This document shows positions 47,001-53,926 of a DNA stretch of 64,000 nt, piece after piece. Below the pieces are notes generated by a model, which saw only the letters and a program-made list of their open reading frames with translations, was not told the origin of the DNA and made no database searches. Source of the stretch: Streptomyces sp. 1-11 (GTDB lineage Bacteria; Actinomycetota; Actinomycetes; Streptomycetales; Streptomycetaceae); NCBI RefSeq assembly GCF_007176755.1, contig NZ_BJTV01000004.1:62001-126000 (forward strand), given 5' to 3'. How positions within the stretch are numbered: position 1 is the stretch's first letter; every line of letters begins with the position of its first letter. Made by a program: the position numbers and the translations under genes.

Positions 47001-47098
47001 ACGGCGAGAACGTGGTCGTCGAATGGCGCGAGCGGCGTGATCGTCTCACCGATCTCCGTGTCGTCGAACTCCGGATAGAGGTTGATCGCAGATCTCAT
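44081..47098 (-). CDS. lanM: Class II lanthipeptide synthetase LanM (first)
   Basis: 1005 residues. Dehydratase half with RLAYKPRDVSCEAAY, LNARDMHFENIV and DLETLLHPE; cyclase half from about 650 with FAHGISGIVHALG, zinc ligands in GWCHGSTS and TWCHGDLGN. Length is typical for LanM. The ATG 47098 is used because the open frame upstream crosses a strong stem-loop. First enzyme gene after the precursors. Confidence 0.94.
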   Translation of the reverse strand: MRSAINLYPEFDDTEIGETITPLAPFDDHVLAVVAGEPRESVAASARPGVVKDWLSRPEEYPFQHVIRAIAAAAADGDPLAAFTGLFADVDDALVELLARAEIRVRELYTRPLVAAVNHAREQGLLEGDSPQERYRYFVDEATRGSFAAAAGLSFPVLRDLTPVVLAGTVDAVVELCSRVAADRETLRDTFGLAPDDRLVSFGAPEGDTHHHGRAVCILTFESGTRLAYKPRDVSCEAAYLRLADELNKAFGTRLVAARALARDGYGYVEYIEAEDVSGISERFMRDSGELAAVLYLLNARDMHFENIVPTRRGPVPVDLETLLHPERVHDGPVPEAEGNAYATIGQSVYGVGILPLVMAGRKKDRGGHVDLGFLGGPGRGTSPFKQMSFDAPYTDEIRLSLKPQAVQGRKTVVGERTEEEILRLGREMADGFTRTYRAVLAAPGTWTALLRTTADGLRIRYVHNPTALYSQTLRMTTGPSALDDPATYLALLKRIAIASKTSARPLIVSELRQLAERDVPYFTVGATGTRICDGDGREVGAELSHSPLELALGKAGRLGETDLVQQLRLIRSAFTAQFPDNHLSPARHAEAPAAAGDAGTGEREALVALARELCDGLVETSLPDRFAHLPRTWIGPLASAEADRPWPPGVLGYDLYTGRTGIALTLGAAGRVLDDDRYLNVSRQIFSATADILASHRYESRSLRQAGYGGYTGMAGILFCLSAAGRLAGEDDWVRAARGAVPLVLEQIRAEPADGLPLDVISGLAGVLNCVTAIAGPDAPEAVTEVTLLLARAIGSDGVQARSVLDQSGFAHGISGIVHALGRAHPLLPAEHRPLVETVLSALVERLDVFFDPDERNWASRASQTGTFATGWCHGSTSVALALDTYGTVPGAEDVTASRDLAISNTLRLGFGRNLTWCHGDLGNHGALRFIAGPAGTPLHAQVREQERRWLRPEVFRRKTADPDSRYAHTNSLMVGSAGLALHLLNRIEPDLRLCPLTLTVGGR

Positions 47099-47136
47099 TG
47101 CCGTCCTTCTGCACGCGATGTGAAGTGCCCCCAAAA

Positions 47137-47184
47137 GGCGGGGCGGAATGGACCCTTGGGGGTTTCGATCCATTCCGCCCCGCC
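47137..47184 (-). terminator. 16-bp stem-loop between precursor genes and LanM
   Basis: GGCGGGGCGGAATGGA (47137-47152) pairs perfectly with TCCATTCCGCCCCGCC (47169-47184). It lies 25 nt after the last precursor stop and 38 nt before the LanM start. No T-run, so a partial terminator or RNA-stabilising stem that keeps precursor mRNA above enzyme mRNA is likely. Confidence 0.7.
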
Positions 47185-47208
47185 CGCTTACACCGACCTA
47201 CAGAGCAC

Positions 47209-47370
47209 TCAGCAGGCGCTGGTGCACTTGGTGGTCGGGCAGAAGGCGACGCTGGCCGCCACCGTCACCGCGATGGACACCGGCGTCGTGCCACCGGTGA
47301 CATCGGCCTCGCTCAGCTCGATGAGCTCGGCCTCGTCGTACGTCCCGAGAATGTCCTTCTCGTTCTGCAT
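47209..47370 (-). CDS. lanA: Lantibiotic beta precursor peptide (second copy)
   Basis: 53 residues. Leader MQNEKDILGT...SEADVTGG (27 residues, acidic, double-Gly end), core of 26 residues beginning TTPVSIAV and ending FCPTTKCTSAC. The CPTTKCTxAC end is that of lacticin 3147 A2, where three C-terminal rings form; here Ser13-Cys17, Thr19-Cys22 and Thr23-Cys26 would be equivalent. GAAGGAACC precedes the ATG. Pore-forming partner of the alpha peptide by analogy. Confidence 0.93.
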   Translation of the reverse strand: MQNEKDILGTYDEAELIELSEADVTGGTTPVSIAVTVAASVAFCPTTKCTSAC

Positions 47371-47407
47371 GATGGTTCCTTCCCCGTTGCTCGAAGTGAT
47401 CTGCTCG

Positions 47408-47569
47408 TCAGCAGGCGCTGGTGCACTTGATGGTCGGGCAGAAGGCGACGCTGGCCGCCACGGTCACCGCTATGGAGACCGGCGTCGTGCCGCCGGTGAC
47501 GTCGGCCTCGCTCAGCTCGATGAGCTCGGCCTCGTCGTACGCCCCGAGGATGTCCTTCTCGTTCTGCAT
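47408..47569 (-). CDS. lanA: Lantibiotic beta precursor peptide (first copy)
   Basis: 53 residues, 199 nt upstream of its twin and differing in two residues: leader Thr10 to Ala, and core Thr20 to Ile (CPTIKC instead of CPTTKC). The changed core site corresponds to a dehydrobutyrine, not a ring position, so all three rings can still form. Clear tandem duplication. Confidence 0.93.
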   Translation of the reverse strand: MQNEKDILGAYDEAELIELSEADVTGGTTPVSIAVTVAASVAFCPTIKCTSAC

Positions 47570-47600
47570 GGAGCTGCCTCTCTCGCTGCGCCGGTGACGG

Positions 47601-47765
47601 TCAGTTGCAGTTGGCCTGGCATTCCTTGGTGAGGGTGCACCAGCCGCCGTGGTTGCCCAGCGCGTCCGACAGCGAGAAGGTGTTCGTGGTGCACGCGCCG
47701 TAAGCGACGCCGTCGAAGTCCTGCTCTTCGATCTCCTCGATGAGGGACAGGTCACCCTGGTACAT
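47601..47765 (-). CDS. lanA: Lantibiotic alpha precursor peptide, lacticin 3147 A1-like
   Basis: 54 residues. Acidic leader of 24 residues ending VAYGA (Gly-Ala cleavage site), then a 30-residue core beginning CTTNTFSLSD and ending WCTLTKECQANCN. CTLTxEC is the lipid II-binding ring motif of mersacidin-type lantibiotics, and CxTNTFSLSD is shared with lacticin 3147 A1 (about 21 of 30 residues, compared from memory). One Trp (core 18), no Tyr in the core. GGGAG precedes the ATG. First gene of the operon. Confidence 0.93.
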   Translation of the reverse strand: MYQGDLSLIEEIEEQDFDGVAYGACTTNTFSLSDALGNHGGWCTLTKECQANCN

Positions 47766-47930
47766 GGAGGTTCTCCCTTGTGTGGTGGATGCGGGGGCCG
47801 AACTGCCGTTCGGCGCCTGCTCCGATCATGGGAGGCGGACATTCGACCCCCGCATCGCCGACGAGGGAGAGCGCGCATCGGCTGCGCATAAGGTCCGCAT
47901 GCGCGGGGCGCACGGACCGCGCCGGTGCGG
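47766..47930 (-). promoter_or_regulatory. Upstream region of the lantibiotic operon
   Basis: 165 nt between the ABC permease end and the alpha precursor. It has inverted repeats: GATGCGGGGG (47788-47797) with CCCCCGCATC (47847-47856), an inner CCGAAC-TGCC-GTTCGG hairpin, and GCGCAT...ATGCGC further upstream. These may be regulator sites or a structured leader. I see no unambiguous promoter boxes. Confidence 0.45.
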
Positions 47931-48695
47931 TCAGGCGTCGCGGCGGCGCAGGGCCAGATAGCCGGCGATCGCCGCGGCCGCGGTCCACGCCGCGAGGACC
48001 GCGAGTCCGGACCACGCGTTCAGCACGTACTCGTCGGGCGCGTGCCGGTAGAGCACCAGCCCGCCGGCCTGGTCGGGCAGGAACTGGGCGAACCTGCCGA
48101 CGCCCGGGATGTTCGTGAGGATCGTCGAGACCGTGAAGAAGAGCGGCACGAGGATGCCCATGGTGATCGCGGAGGAGCGCAGGAGGACGGCGACGCCCAT
48201 GGAGAACACGCTCAGCATGGTCGCGTAGAGCACTGCCCCGGCCAGGGCGGGCAGCACGCCGTCGGCCGTGAGGGACACGCTCTCGTCGCCCATGGTCGCC
48301 TGGGCGAGGAGGAAACTGGTGACCGCGGCGACGGCGGAGACCGCCAGGGCCATCAGGCCTCCGGTGAGCAGCTTGGCCGTGTAGAAGACTCCGCGCCGGG
48401 GCACCGCGGCCAGTGAACTGCGGATCGTCCCGGACGAGTACTCGCTGGTGACGACCAGCACTCCGAAGACCACGAGCCCGATCAGCCCCAGCCGCAGCCC
48501 GCTGAACCCGGCGGAGATCGGGTCGAAGGACGACGGAGCCGGCTTGTGCGCGTACTGGTGCTGCACGACGGCTCCGGTGAGCACGGCGAAGGCGAGGCTG
48601 AGGCCGACACCGACCGCGAGGCTCCACGGCAGGGAACGCAGGGTGCGCGCCTTGGACCACTCGAAACCGACGGCCGCGCCCAGGTCGTTGCTCAT
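47931..48695 (-). CDS. ABC-2 type permease, LanE-like immunity exporter
   Basis: 254 residues with six hydrophobic segments starting near 22, then about 65, 105, 140, 170 and 225. Includes VVTSEYSSGTIRSSLAAVPRR, the typical loop of bacitracin/lantibiotic-immunity ABC permeases. ATG 48695 overlaps the ATPase stop (ATGA). Upstream of the precursor genes on the same strand; producer self-protection is the likely role. Confidence 0.85.
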   Translation of the reverse strand: MSNDLGAAVGFEWSKARTLRSLPWSLAVGVGLSLAFAVLTGAVVQHQYAHKPAPSSFDPISAGFSGLRLGLIGLVVFGVLVVTSEYSSGTIRSSLAAVPRRGVFYTAKLLTGGLMALAVSAVAAVTSFLLAQATMGDESVSLTADGVLPALAGAVLYATMLSVFSMGVAVLLRSSAITMGILVPLFFTVSTILTNIPGVGRFAQFLPDQAGGLVLYRHAPDEYVLNAWSGLAVLAAWTAAAAIAGYLALRRRDA

Positions 48696-49609
48696 CGCAC
48701 TGCCCCCTGCTCCGCGCGGTACTCGACGGCATCCGCGGTGAACTGCATGAACGCCTCCTCCAGGGAGGCGGTTCTCGGACTGACCTCGTAGACGGCGATC
48801 CGGTTCTCGGCGGCCAGAGTGCCCACCGTCCGTGGGTCGGTGCCCACCGCCTCCAGTGATCCGTCGGGCCCGGCGTCCACCTGGACGCCGCGAGCGGCCA
48901 GGAGGTCGCGCACCCGTTCGGGCTCGGGTGTGCGGATGAGGACGTAGGAACGGGAGTTGCCGGCGATGAAGTCCGCCACGGAGGTGTCGGCGAGGAGCCG
49001 GCCGCGTCCGATCACGACCAGGTGCTCGGCGGTCAACGCCATCTCGCTCATCAAGTGGCTGGAGACCAGGACCACACGGCCCTCGGACGCCAGGCGCTTG
49101 ATCAGGTCGCGGATCCACTTCACGCCCTCCGGGTCCAGGCCGTTGACCGGCTCGTCGAGCAGCAGCGCCTGTGGGTCGCCGAGGAGGGCGGCAGCGATGC
49201 CCAGACGCTGGGCCATGCCCAGCGACAGCCCCTTCGCCCGCTTGTCGGCGACGCTCGCGAGTCCGACCATGTCCAGGAGTTCGTCGACCCGCCGCGGCGA
49301 CAGCCGGTTGCTGCGGGCCAGACCCGCCAGGTGCCCGCGCACGCTCCGGCCGCTGTGCACCGCGCGGGCGTCGAGCAGCGCGCCCACCGCGGTCAGGGGA
49401 CGGGGCAGCTCTTCGTAACGCCTGCCGTCGATGAGGACTTCACCCGAGGTGGGACGGTCGAGACCGATCATCGCGCGGATCGTCGTCGATTTTCCGGCAC
49501 CGTTGGGCCCGAGGAAGCCGGTCACTCGTCCCGGCTCCACGCGGAAGCTCAGTCCGTCGACCGCCCGGGTCTTTCCATAACATTTCGTCAGCTCTCGCAC
49601 TTCGATCAT
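48692..49609 (-). CDS. ABC ATPase, LanF/BcrA-like immunity exporter
   Basis: 305 residues. Walker A GPNGAGKST, signature LSLGMAQRLG, Walker B ALLLDEPVNGLDPEG, then a C-terminal extension ending SLEEAFMQFT, usual for BcrA/LanF ATPases. Start ATG 49609; a GTG one codon earlier is possible. Paired with the permease at 47931. Confidence 0.9.
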   Translation of the reverse strand: MIEVRELTKCYGKTRAVDGLSFRVEPGRVTGFLGPNGAGKSTTIRAMIGLDRPTSGEVLIDGRRYEELPRPLTAVGALLDARAVHSGRSVRGHLAGLARSNRLSPRRVDELLDMVGLASVADKRAKGLSLGMAQRLGIAAALLGDPQALLLDEPVNGLDPEGVKWIRDLIKRLASEGRVVLVSSHLMSEMALTAEHLVVIGRGRLLADTSVADFIAGNSRSYVLIRTPEPERVRDLLAARGVQVDAGPDGSLEAVGTDPRTVGTLAAENRIAVYEVSPRTASLEEAFMQFTADAVEYRAEQGAVR

Positions 49610-49700
49610 CACACTGTGTCTCCCATGACTGACTTTGCGTGTATGAGCATGGGTGTCGAAAGGCAGGGGCCGGCGCCTGCCGTCTCCTTCTCGGCGGCGG

Positions 49701-50009
49701 TCAGTCGGCCGGTCGCACGGCCCGCGCCGTCGCCGCGATCCGCTCCAGCGCGGCGGCGTGCCGCACGAACGCGTCCCGCCCCTTCGGCGTGAGCCGTGCG
49801 AGGGTGCGCCGGCCGCCTACACCGACCTGCTTGCGCACCTCGACGTACCCCTCGGCCGCGAGCGCCGACAACTGCTTGGAGAGGGCCGAGTCACTCGTGC
49901 CGATCGCGTCCCGGATGAATCCGAACTCGGTCCATCCCGCGGGCGCCAGCAGGGCGACGATCGTCAGCCGTGGGGCCGGGTGCAGGAAGGCGTCGAAGTC
50001 GGCGTCCAT
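49701..50009 (-). CDS. Winged-helix transcriptional regulator
   Basis: 102 residues: LTIVALLAPAGWTEFGFIRD, SDSALSKQLSALAAEGYVEV and RRTLARLTPKGRDAF make a MarR/PadR-like winged helix (HTH_27 type). Start overlaps the upstream stop by one base (TGATG). Likely represses this operon and the divergent ABC exporter via the palindromes at 50545-50589. Confidence 0.85.
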   Translation of the reverse strand: MDADFDAFLHPAPRLTIVALLAPAGWTEFGFIRDAIGTSDSALSKQLSALAAEGYVEVRKQVGVGGRRTLARLTPKGRDAFVRHAAALERIAATARAVRPAD

Positions 50010-50515
50010 CAGTACCGCCGCTCCGCCCGGCGCCGCAGCCGCGCCTCGGCGGCCCGGCGGGCAGGGGGCGCCGCCAGCAGGCACGCCCCGACCACCACCG
50101 CGGCGGCGACGAGGTGGGGCGCCGGCACGCCGACCGAGGAGAGCGCCGCCGCCAGCCCCAGGAACACCCCGAACCCGGCGATCCCGCAGACCACTCCCAG
50201 CAGCGCACCCGTGGCGCCCGGCCTGTTGCGGACCGGCGCGCCGTGGGTGTGCCGGACCACGATCAGCGCCACCAGCAGCAGCCCCGGGAGCAGCACCGCG
50301 CCGCCCCAGGGATTGGGCAGGTCGAAGGAGGCGAAGGAGACGAACAGCAGCAGCGCCGCCGTCAGGACGGAGGCACGTGACAGGCCGAACCGCAGTTCGG
50401 CCGCACCGGACTGTTCCTGCCGTCTGCGGATGTCGTCGAGCGCGGCCTGCGCGTCGGCCGGCGTCACGGCCTGCCGGCCGGCGGGGTCCCTGTCGTGTCT
50501 GTCTTCGGACGTCAT
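50009..50515 (-). CDS. Four-helix membrane protein, unrecognised
   Basis: 168 residues. A charged N-terminus of 45 residues precedes four membrane helices (about 48-64, 72-88, 102-122, 130-150) and an Arg-rich tail. No family recognised. Cotranscribed with the winged-helix regulator; such pairs next to ABC exporters are frequent. Confidence 0.75.
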   Translation of the reverse strand: MTSEDRHDRDPAGRQAVTPADAQAALDDIRRRQEQSGAAELRFGLSRASVLTAALLLFVSFASFDLPNPWGGAVLLPGLLLVALIVVRHTHGAPVRNRPGATGALLGVVCGIAGFGVFLGLAAALSSVGVPAPHLVAAAVVVGACLLAAPPARRAAEARLRRRAERRY

Positions 50516-50544
50516 CTGCCCTCACACCCTTCTGAGGAGCACCT

Positions 50545-50567
50545 CTACTTTCCTAACGAGAAAGTAG
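50545..50567. promoter_or_regulatory. Palindromic operator 1
   Basis: CTACTTTC and GAAAGTAG are perfect inverted arms around 7 nt, in the divergent intergenic region. Confidence 0.65.
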
Positions 50568-50570
50568 CAG

Positions 50571-50593
50571 GTAGTTTCCTGACAGGAAAGTAG
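50571..50593. promoter_or_regulatory. Palindromic operator 2
   Basis: TTTCCT-GAC-AGGAAA, flanked by GTAG on both sides, repeats the CTTTCC/GGAAAG theme of operator 1 some 25 nt away, so two dimers could bind side by side. Confidence 0.65.
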
Positions 50594-50639
50594 ACTCCGC
50601 GCACACGTCCACGGCACAGGAAGACGGAAGGGGAGGCCC

Positions 50640-51641
50640 GTGAAACCTTTGCTACTCGAGGAAGTGTCGAAGCGCTTCGGATCCCGACAGGCGCTGGATT
50701 CACTCACGTTGAGCGTGAGACCTGGGGAGATATGCGGCTTCGTCGGCGGCAACGGGGCGGGCAAGACCACCGCCATGCGCATCGGCGTCGGGGTGCTCGC
50801 ACCGGACCGCGGACAGGTGCTCTGGGGTGATGCGCCGGTCGGGAGACTGGAGTCGGCACGGTTCGGCTACATGCCCGAGGAGCGCGGGCTCTATCCCAAG
50901 ATGACCGTGGCACGGCAGCTGATCTACTTCGGCGAGCTCCACGGGCTGTCCCATGCCGATGCCCGTGGGGCGATGGTCCGCTGGACGGAGCGGCTGCGCA
51001 TCACCGAGCATCGCGACAAGCGGGTGAACACCCTCAGTCTCGGCAACCAGCAGCGCGTCCAGCTGGCCGCCGCCCTGGTCCACGATCCCGAAGTGCTCGT
51101 CCTGGACGAGCCGTTCTCGGGGCTCGACCCGCTCGCCGTCGACGACATGAGTGACGTCCTGCGCGAGAAGGCGGCACAGGGCGTGCCCGTGCTCTTCTCC
51201 AGCCACCAGCTGGACCTGGTCGAGCAGCTCTGCGACCGGGTCTCGATCGTGCGTGCCGGACGCCGCGTGGCCTGCGGGACCCTCGACGAGCTGCGGCCCG
51301 CGCAGGCGAGCGGCCAGGTGTACGTGGAGGTCGAGGGCGCCGGTGAGGACTGGCCCGCGGGCTGCGCCGCGGCCGCCGGTTTCCGGGCGCACCAGCAGGG
51401 GGTCCTGGTCGATCTCGTCGCGGGCCGCACCGAGAACGACCTGCTGGCGGAGGCCGTGCGGCACGGCACCGTGAGGCAGCTGCGGCGACATGTGCCCGGC
51501 CTCGCCGAGTTGTTCCGCGACCTGGTCGAACCGGTCGGGGACCCGCCGGCCGACGGCTCCGCCGCCGACGACTCCGCGGCCGACGGCGCTCCGACCCCGG
51601 GCAAGGCCCGTACCTCCGACCTGGACGAGGTGTCCGCGTGA
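50640..51641 (+). CDS. ABC transporter ATPase (NatA-like)
   Basis: 333 residues. GGNGAGKTTAMRIGVGVLAP (Walker A), the LSLGNQQRVQLAAAL signature, VLVLDEPFSGLDPLAVDDM (Walker B) and a C-terminal domain; the last 30 residues are Ala/Asp-rich. GGGAGG before GTG 50640. Overlaps the permease gene (GTGA). Confidence 0.9.
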   Translation: MKPLLLEEVSKRFGSRQALDSLTLSVRPGEICGFVGGNGAGKTTAMRIGVGVLAPDRGQVLWGDAPVGRLESARFGYMPEERGLYPKMTVARQLIYFGELHGLSHADARGAMVRWTERLRITEHRDKRVNTLSLGNQQRVQLAAALVHDPEVLVLDEPFSGLDPLAVDDMSDVLREKAAQGVPVLFSSHQLDLVEQLCDRVSIVRAGRRVACGTLDELRPAQASGQVYVEVEGAGEDWPAGCAAAAGFRAHQQGVLVDLVAGRTENDLLAEAVRHGTVRQLRRHVPGLAELFRDLVEPVGDPPADGSAADDSAADGAPTPGKARTSDLDEVSA

Positions 51642-52813
51642 AGCGCCCCGGCTCCGAGCAGCACTCGCTGAACCCGACCCGCGTCCGCCTGGTCTACGTC
51701 CGGGAACTGCGGGCGCGGATGTACACCCGGGGCTATCTCCTCAGCCTGGTTCTGCTCTCCCTGGTCACGTTCGGCCTGGTGATCGGCTTCAACTTCATGG
51801 GGCGCAGCACCTCCGCCACCGTGACCGTCTGCGGCACTCCGGCCGCGTCGCTCGGCACCGCGCCGCCCGGGGTGCGGGTGACGTCGTGCGACGGCATGGC
51901 GCAGGCGCGCAAGCGGGTCGAGAGCAAGGACGCCGACGCGGCGGTGGTCGTCGCCGCAGGACACGCATCCCTCCTGACCCGCGCCGACACCAGCGATCAG
52001 GCGCGGGCGGGCGCCGACGCGCTGGCCAGGACCTGGGCTGGCCAACAGGCCCTGCTGCGGCAGGACGTGGACCTGGGGCGGCTGGCACGGGACACCGCGG
52101 CCGCCGAGCCCGCCACCGTGACCGTCGGGAAGTCCGTGGGCTCGCTCCAACTGGGCGCCGCGGCGAGCCTGATCATCGTGCTGTTCATGCAGATCGTCAA
52201 TCAGGGGTCGGTGATCGCACAGGGCGTGGTCGAGGAGAAGTCCACCCGGGTGGTGGAGGTGCTGCTAGCCACGCTCACTCCGCTCGAACTGCTCGTGGGC
52301 AAGGTCTCCGGCATCGTCACGGCCGGCATGCTGCAGGTGGCCACGATGCTGGGCGCGGTGGCCGGGGCGCAGTCGGTGATGTCCGGGGAGAGCGCCGCGA
52401 TGCCGGGCCTGCGGGCCCTGGTGGTGACGGTGCTCTGGTTCCTCCTGACCTTCGCCATGTTCGCCTCGCTGTACGCGGCGGCCGGATCACTGGTGTCCAG
52501 GCCCGAGGACCTGCAAGGCGTGCTGACGCCGGTGATGCTGCTCGCCCTGGCGCCGGTCGGCGCGGCGACGGCGGCCGCCGCCCATCTCTCCGCGCCCTGG
52601 GTCTCGGTCGTGCAGTACATACCGCCCTTCTCCGGTCTGCTGATGCCGCTCAAGGCCTCGGTGGGCACGGCGACGGTGCAGGAGCAGCTCGCGTCCGCCG
52701 GCATCCTGCTGGTGGTCACGGCCTGCTGCATGCTTCTCGCGGGGAGGATCTACCGCAACTCGGTGCTGAGGGTGGGCGCGCCGGTGCGGTGGCGCCAGGC
52801 ACTGGCGGCCTGA
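51638..52813 (+). CDS. ABC-2 permease (NatB-like)
   Basis: 391 residues. One helix at about 30-50, a large external domain (50-165) with substrate-like Ala/Asp-rich sequence, then five to six helices (170-385) with GVVEEKSTRVVEVLLATLTP, the NatB/CcmB signature. With the ATPase it forms an exporter, probably for a peptide, lipid or drug; Nat systems also export Na+. Confidence 0.88.
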   Translation: MKRPGSEQHSLNPTRVRLVYVRELRARMYTRGYLLSLVLLSLVTFGLVIGFNFMGRSTSATVTVCGTPAASLGTAPPGVRVTSCDGMAQARKRVESKDADAAVVVAAGHASLLTRADTSDQARAGADALARTWAGQQALLRQDVDLGRLARDTAAAEPATVTVGKSVGSLQLGAAASLIIVLFMQIVNQGSVIAQGVVEEKSTRVVEVLLATLTPLELLVGKVSGIVTAGMLQVATMLGAVAGAQSVMSGESAAMPGLRALVVTVLWFLLTFAMFASLYAAAGSLVSRPEDLQGVLTPVMLLALAPVGAATAAAAHLSAPWVSVVQYIPPFSGLLMPLKASVGTATVQEQLASAGILLVVTACCMLLAGRIYRNSVLRVGAPVRWRQALAA

Positions 52814-53340
52814 GCGCTTTCCCTCGATCGGCGGGGGTCACGGGCCCGGTGACCAACCGGCGGCCCGGCCCCTGCCCGGCTCCACGGGCGGACCGGTGCG
52901 GCGGCGCCACGCGGGGCGGGCGGCGCCACGGGGCCGCCCGCCGCTTCCGCGTGCCACACCGCCGCGTGCCGGACCGACGCGTGCCACACCGCCGCGCCCC
53001 ACGGCCCCATGCGGCGCGGGCGGCGCCACGGGGTCGCCCGCCACTGGCGCGTGCCACACCGCCACGTGCCACCCCGTCCCGCCCCACGCCGCCGGGTGCC
53101 ACACCACCGCGTGCCACTCCGCCGCGCCCCACGCCGCCGCGAAGCGCGCATGACCCGCCCCGTGCTCGCCGGCACGCCGGATCGGAGATCAGCGCGGCGT
53201 CCACGGGACCCCGCGCTCGGCGACACACGTGCTCGGCGACAACTCCCGACCGGCCGGCCGAGCTCCAGTCGGCCGCGGCCGGCGCCGGCACGTGCGTACT
53301 TCGTGAGGGTCCGTCGGCCGGGTACGGAGTTCTCGGAACC
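52814..53340. repeat. Non-coding region with a 100-nt tandem duplication and GTGCCACACC repeats
   Basis: GTGCCACACC occurs at 52951, 52981, 53051 and 53096, with near copies between. A longer block, GGCGGCGCCACGGGG to GTGCCACACCGCC, at about 52917-52967 recurs at 53017-53067, a 100-nt period. No gene is apparent; the ends of two convergent genes flank it. Confidence 0.6.
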
Positions 53341-53847
53341 TCAGGCGCGGGAGGCGGGCCCGCTGCGCAGGAGGGCGAGTTCCCGGTTGATCTCCACGAG
53401 GAACCGGGAGACCACGGCCAGCTCCTCGCCGCTGAAGCGCTGCCGCGCGGCCTCGGTGCCGCGGGCCAGGGGCTGGAAGAAGTCCCGGGCGACGCCTCTG
53501 GCCGCCTCCGCGTAGTGCAGGTGGACGACGCGGCGGTCGTCGGCCGCGCGGACGCGCCGGATGTGCCCCGCCCGCTCCAGGCGGTCCAGGCAGGCGGTCA
53601 TGGCGCCGGAGGTCAGGTCGAGCAGCCCGCGCAGCCGCCCGGGCGTCATGGGCCCCTCCTCCGGATCGGCGTCCAGGATCGCGACGAGCGCCTGGACGTC
53701 GGTGAGGTGGAGACCCTGGGTCTGGGCGAACTCGTGGGCGATGCGGTTGAACTCGCCGTTGAGCCGTCGCAGAAGGACCGCGAAGTACTGCAACCCCGTG
53801 GGGTCGTCCGCCGGAAGAGACGGCGAGGCGTGTTCGGTCCCATGCAT
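53341..53847 (-). CDS. MarR-family regulator
   Basis: 168 residues. The winged helix (about 45-120) has LHLTDVQALVAI, MTPGRLRGLLDLTSGAMTAC, LDRLERAGHIRRVRAADDRR and VVHLHY. Divergent from an MMPL exporter with a palindrome between them, so it most likely represses the exporter and itself until a ligand binds. Confidence 0.9.
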   Translation of the reverse strand: MHGTEHASPSLPADDPTGLQYFAVLLRRLNGEFNRIAHEFAQTQGLHLTDVQALVAILDADPEEGPMTPGRLRGLLDLTSGAMTACLDRLERAGHIRRVRAADDRRVVHLHYAEAARGVARDFFQPLARGTEAARQRFSGEELAVVSRFLVEINRELALLRSGPASRA

Positions 53848-53865
53848 CGCCCCAGTATATGGTTA

Positions 53866-53878
53866 CTCAATCATTGAG
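53866..53878. promoter_or_regulatory. Palindrome between marR and MMPL genes
   Basis: CTCAAT-C-ATTGAG, a perfect 6-1-6 inverted repeat in an A/T-richer stretch 18 nt from the MarR start and 48 nt before the MMPL start. Likely MarR operator. Confidence 0.6.
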
Positions 53879-53926
53879 ATACTTCACGACTGAGTTATTC
53901 GGTCGCACAGAGATTTGAGGAGACGC

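Noticed and set aside
44042..47632. Very long open frame (1196 codons) on the plus strand opposite LanM
   Set aside because: Antisense shadow of the LanM and precursor genes; Gly/Arg/Val-rich and without domains. High G+C makes such frames common.
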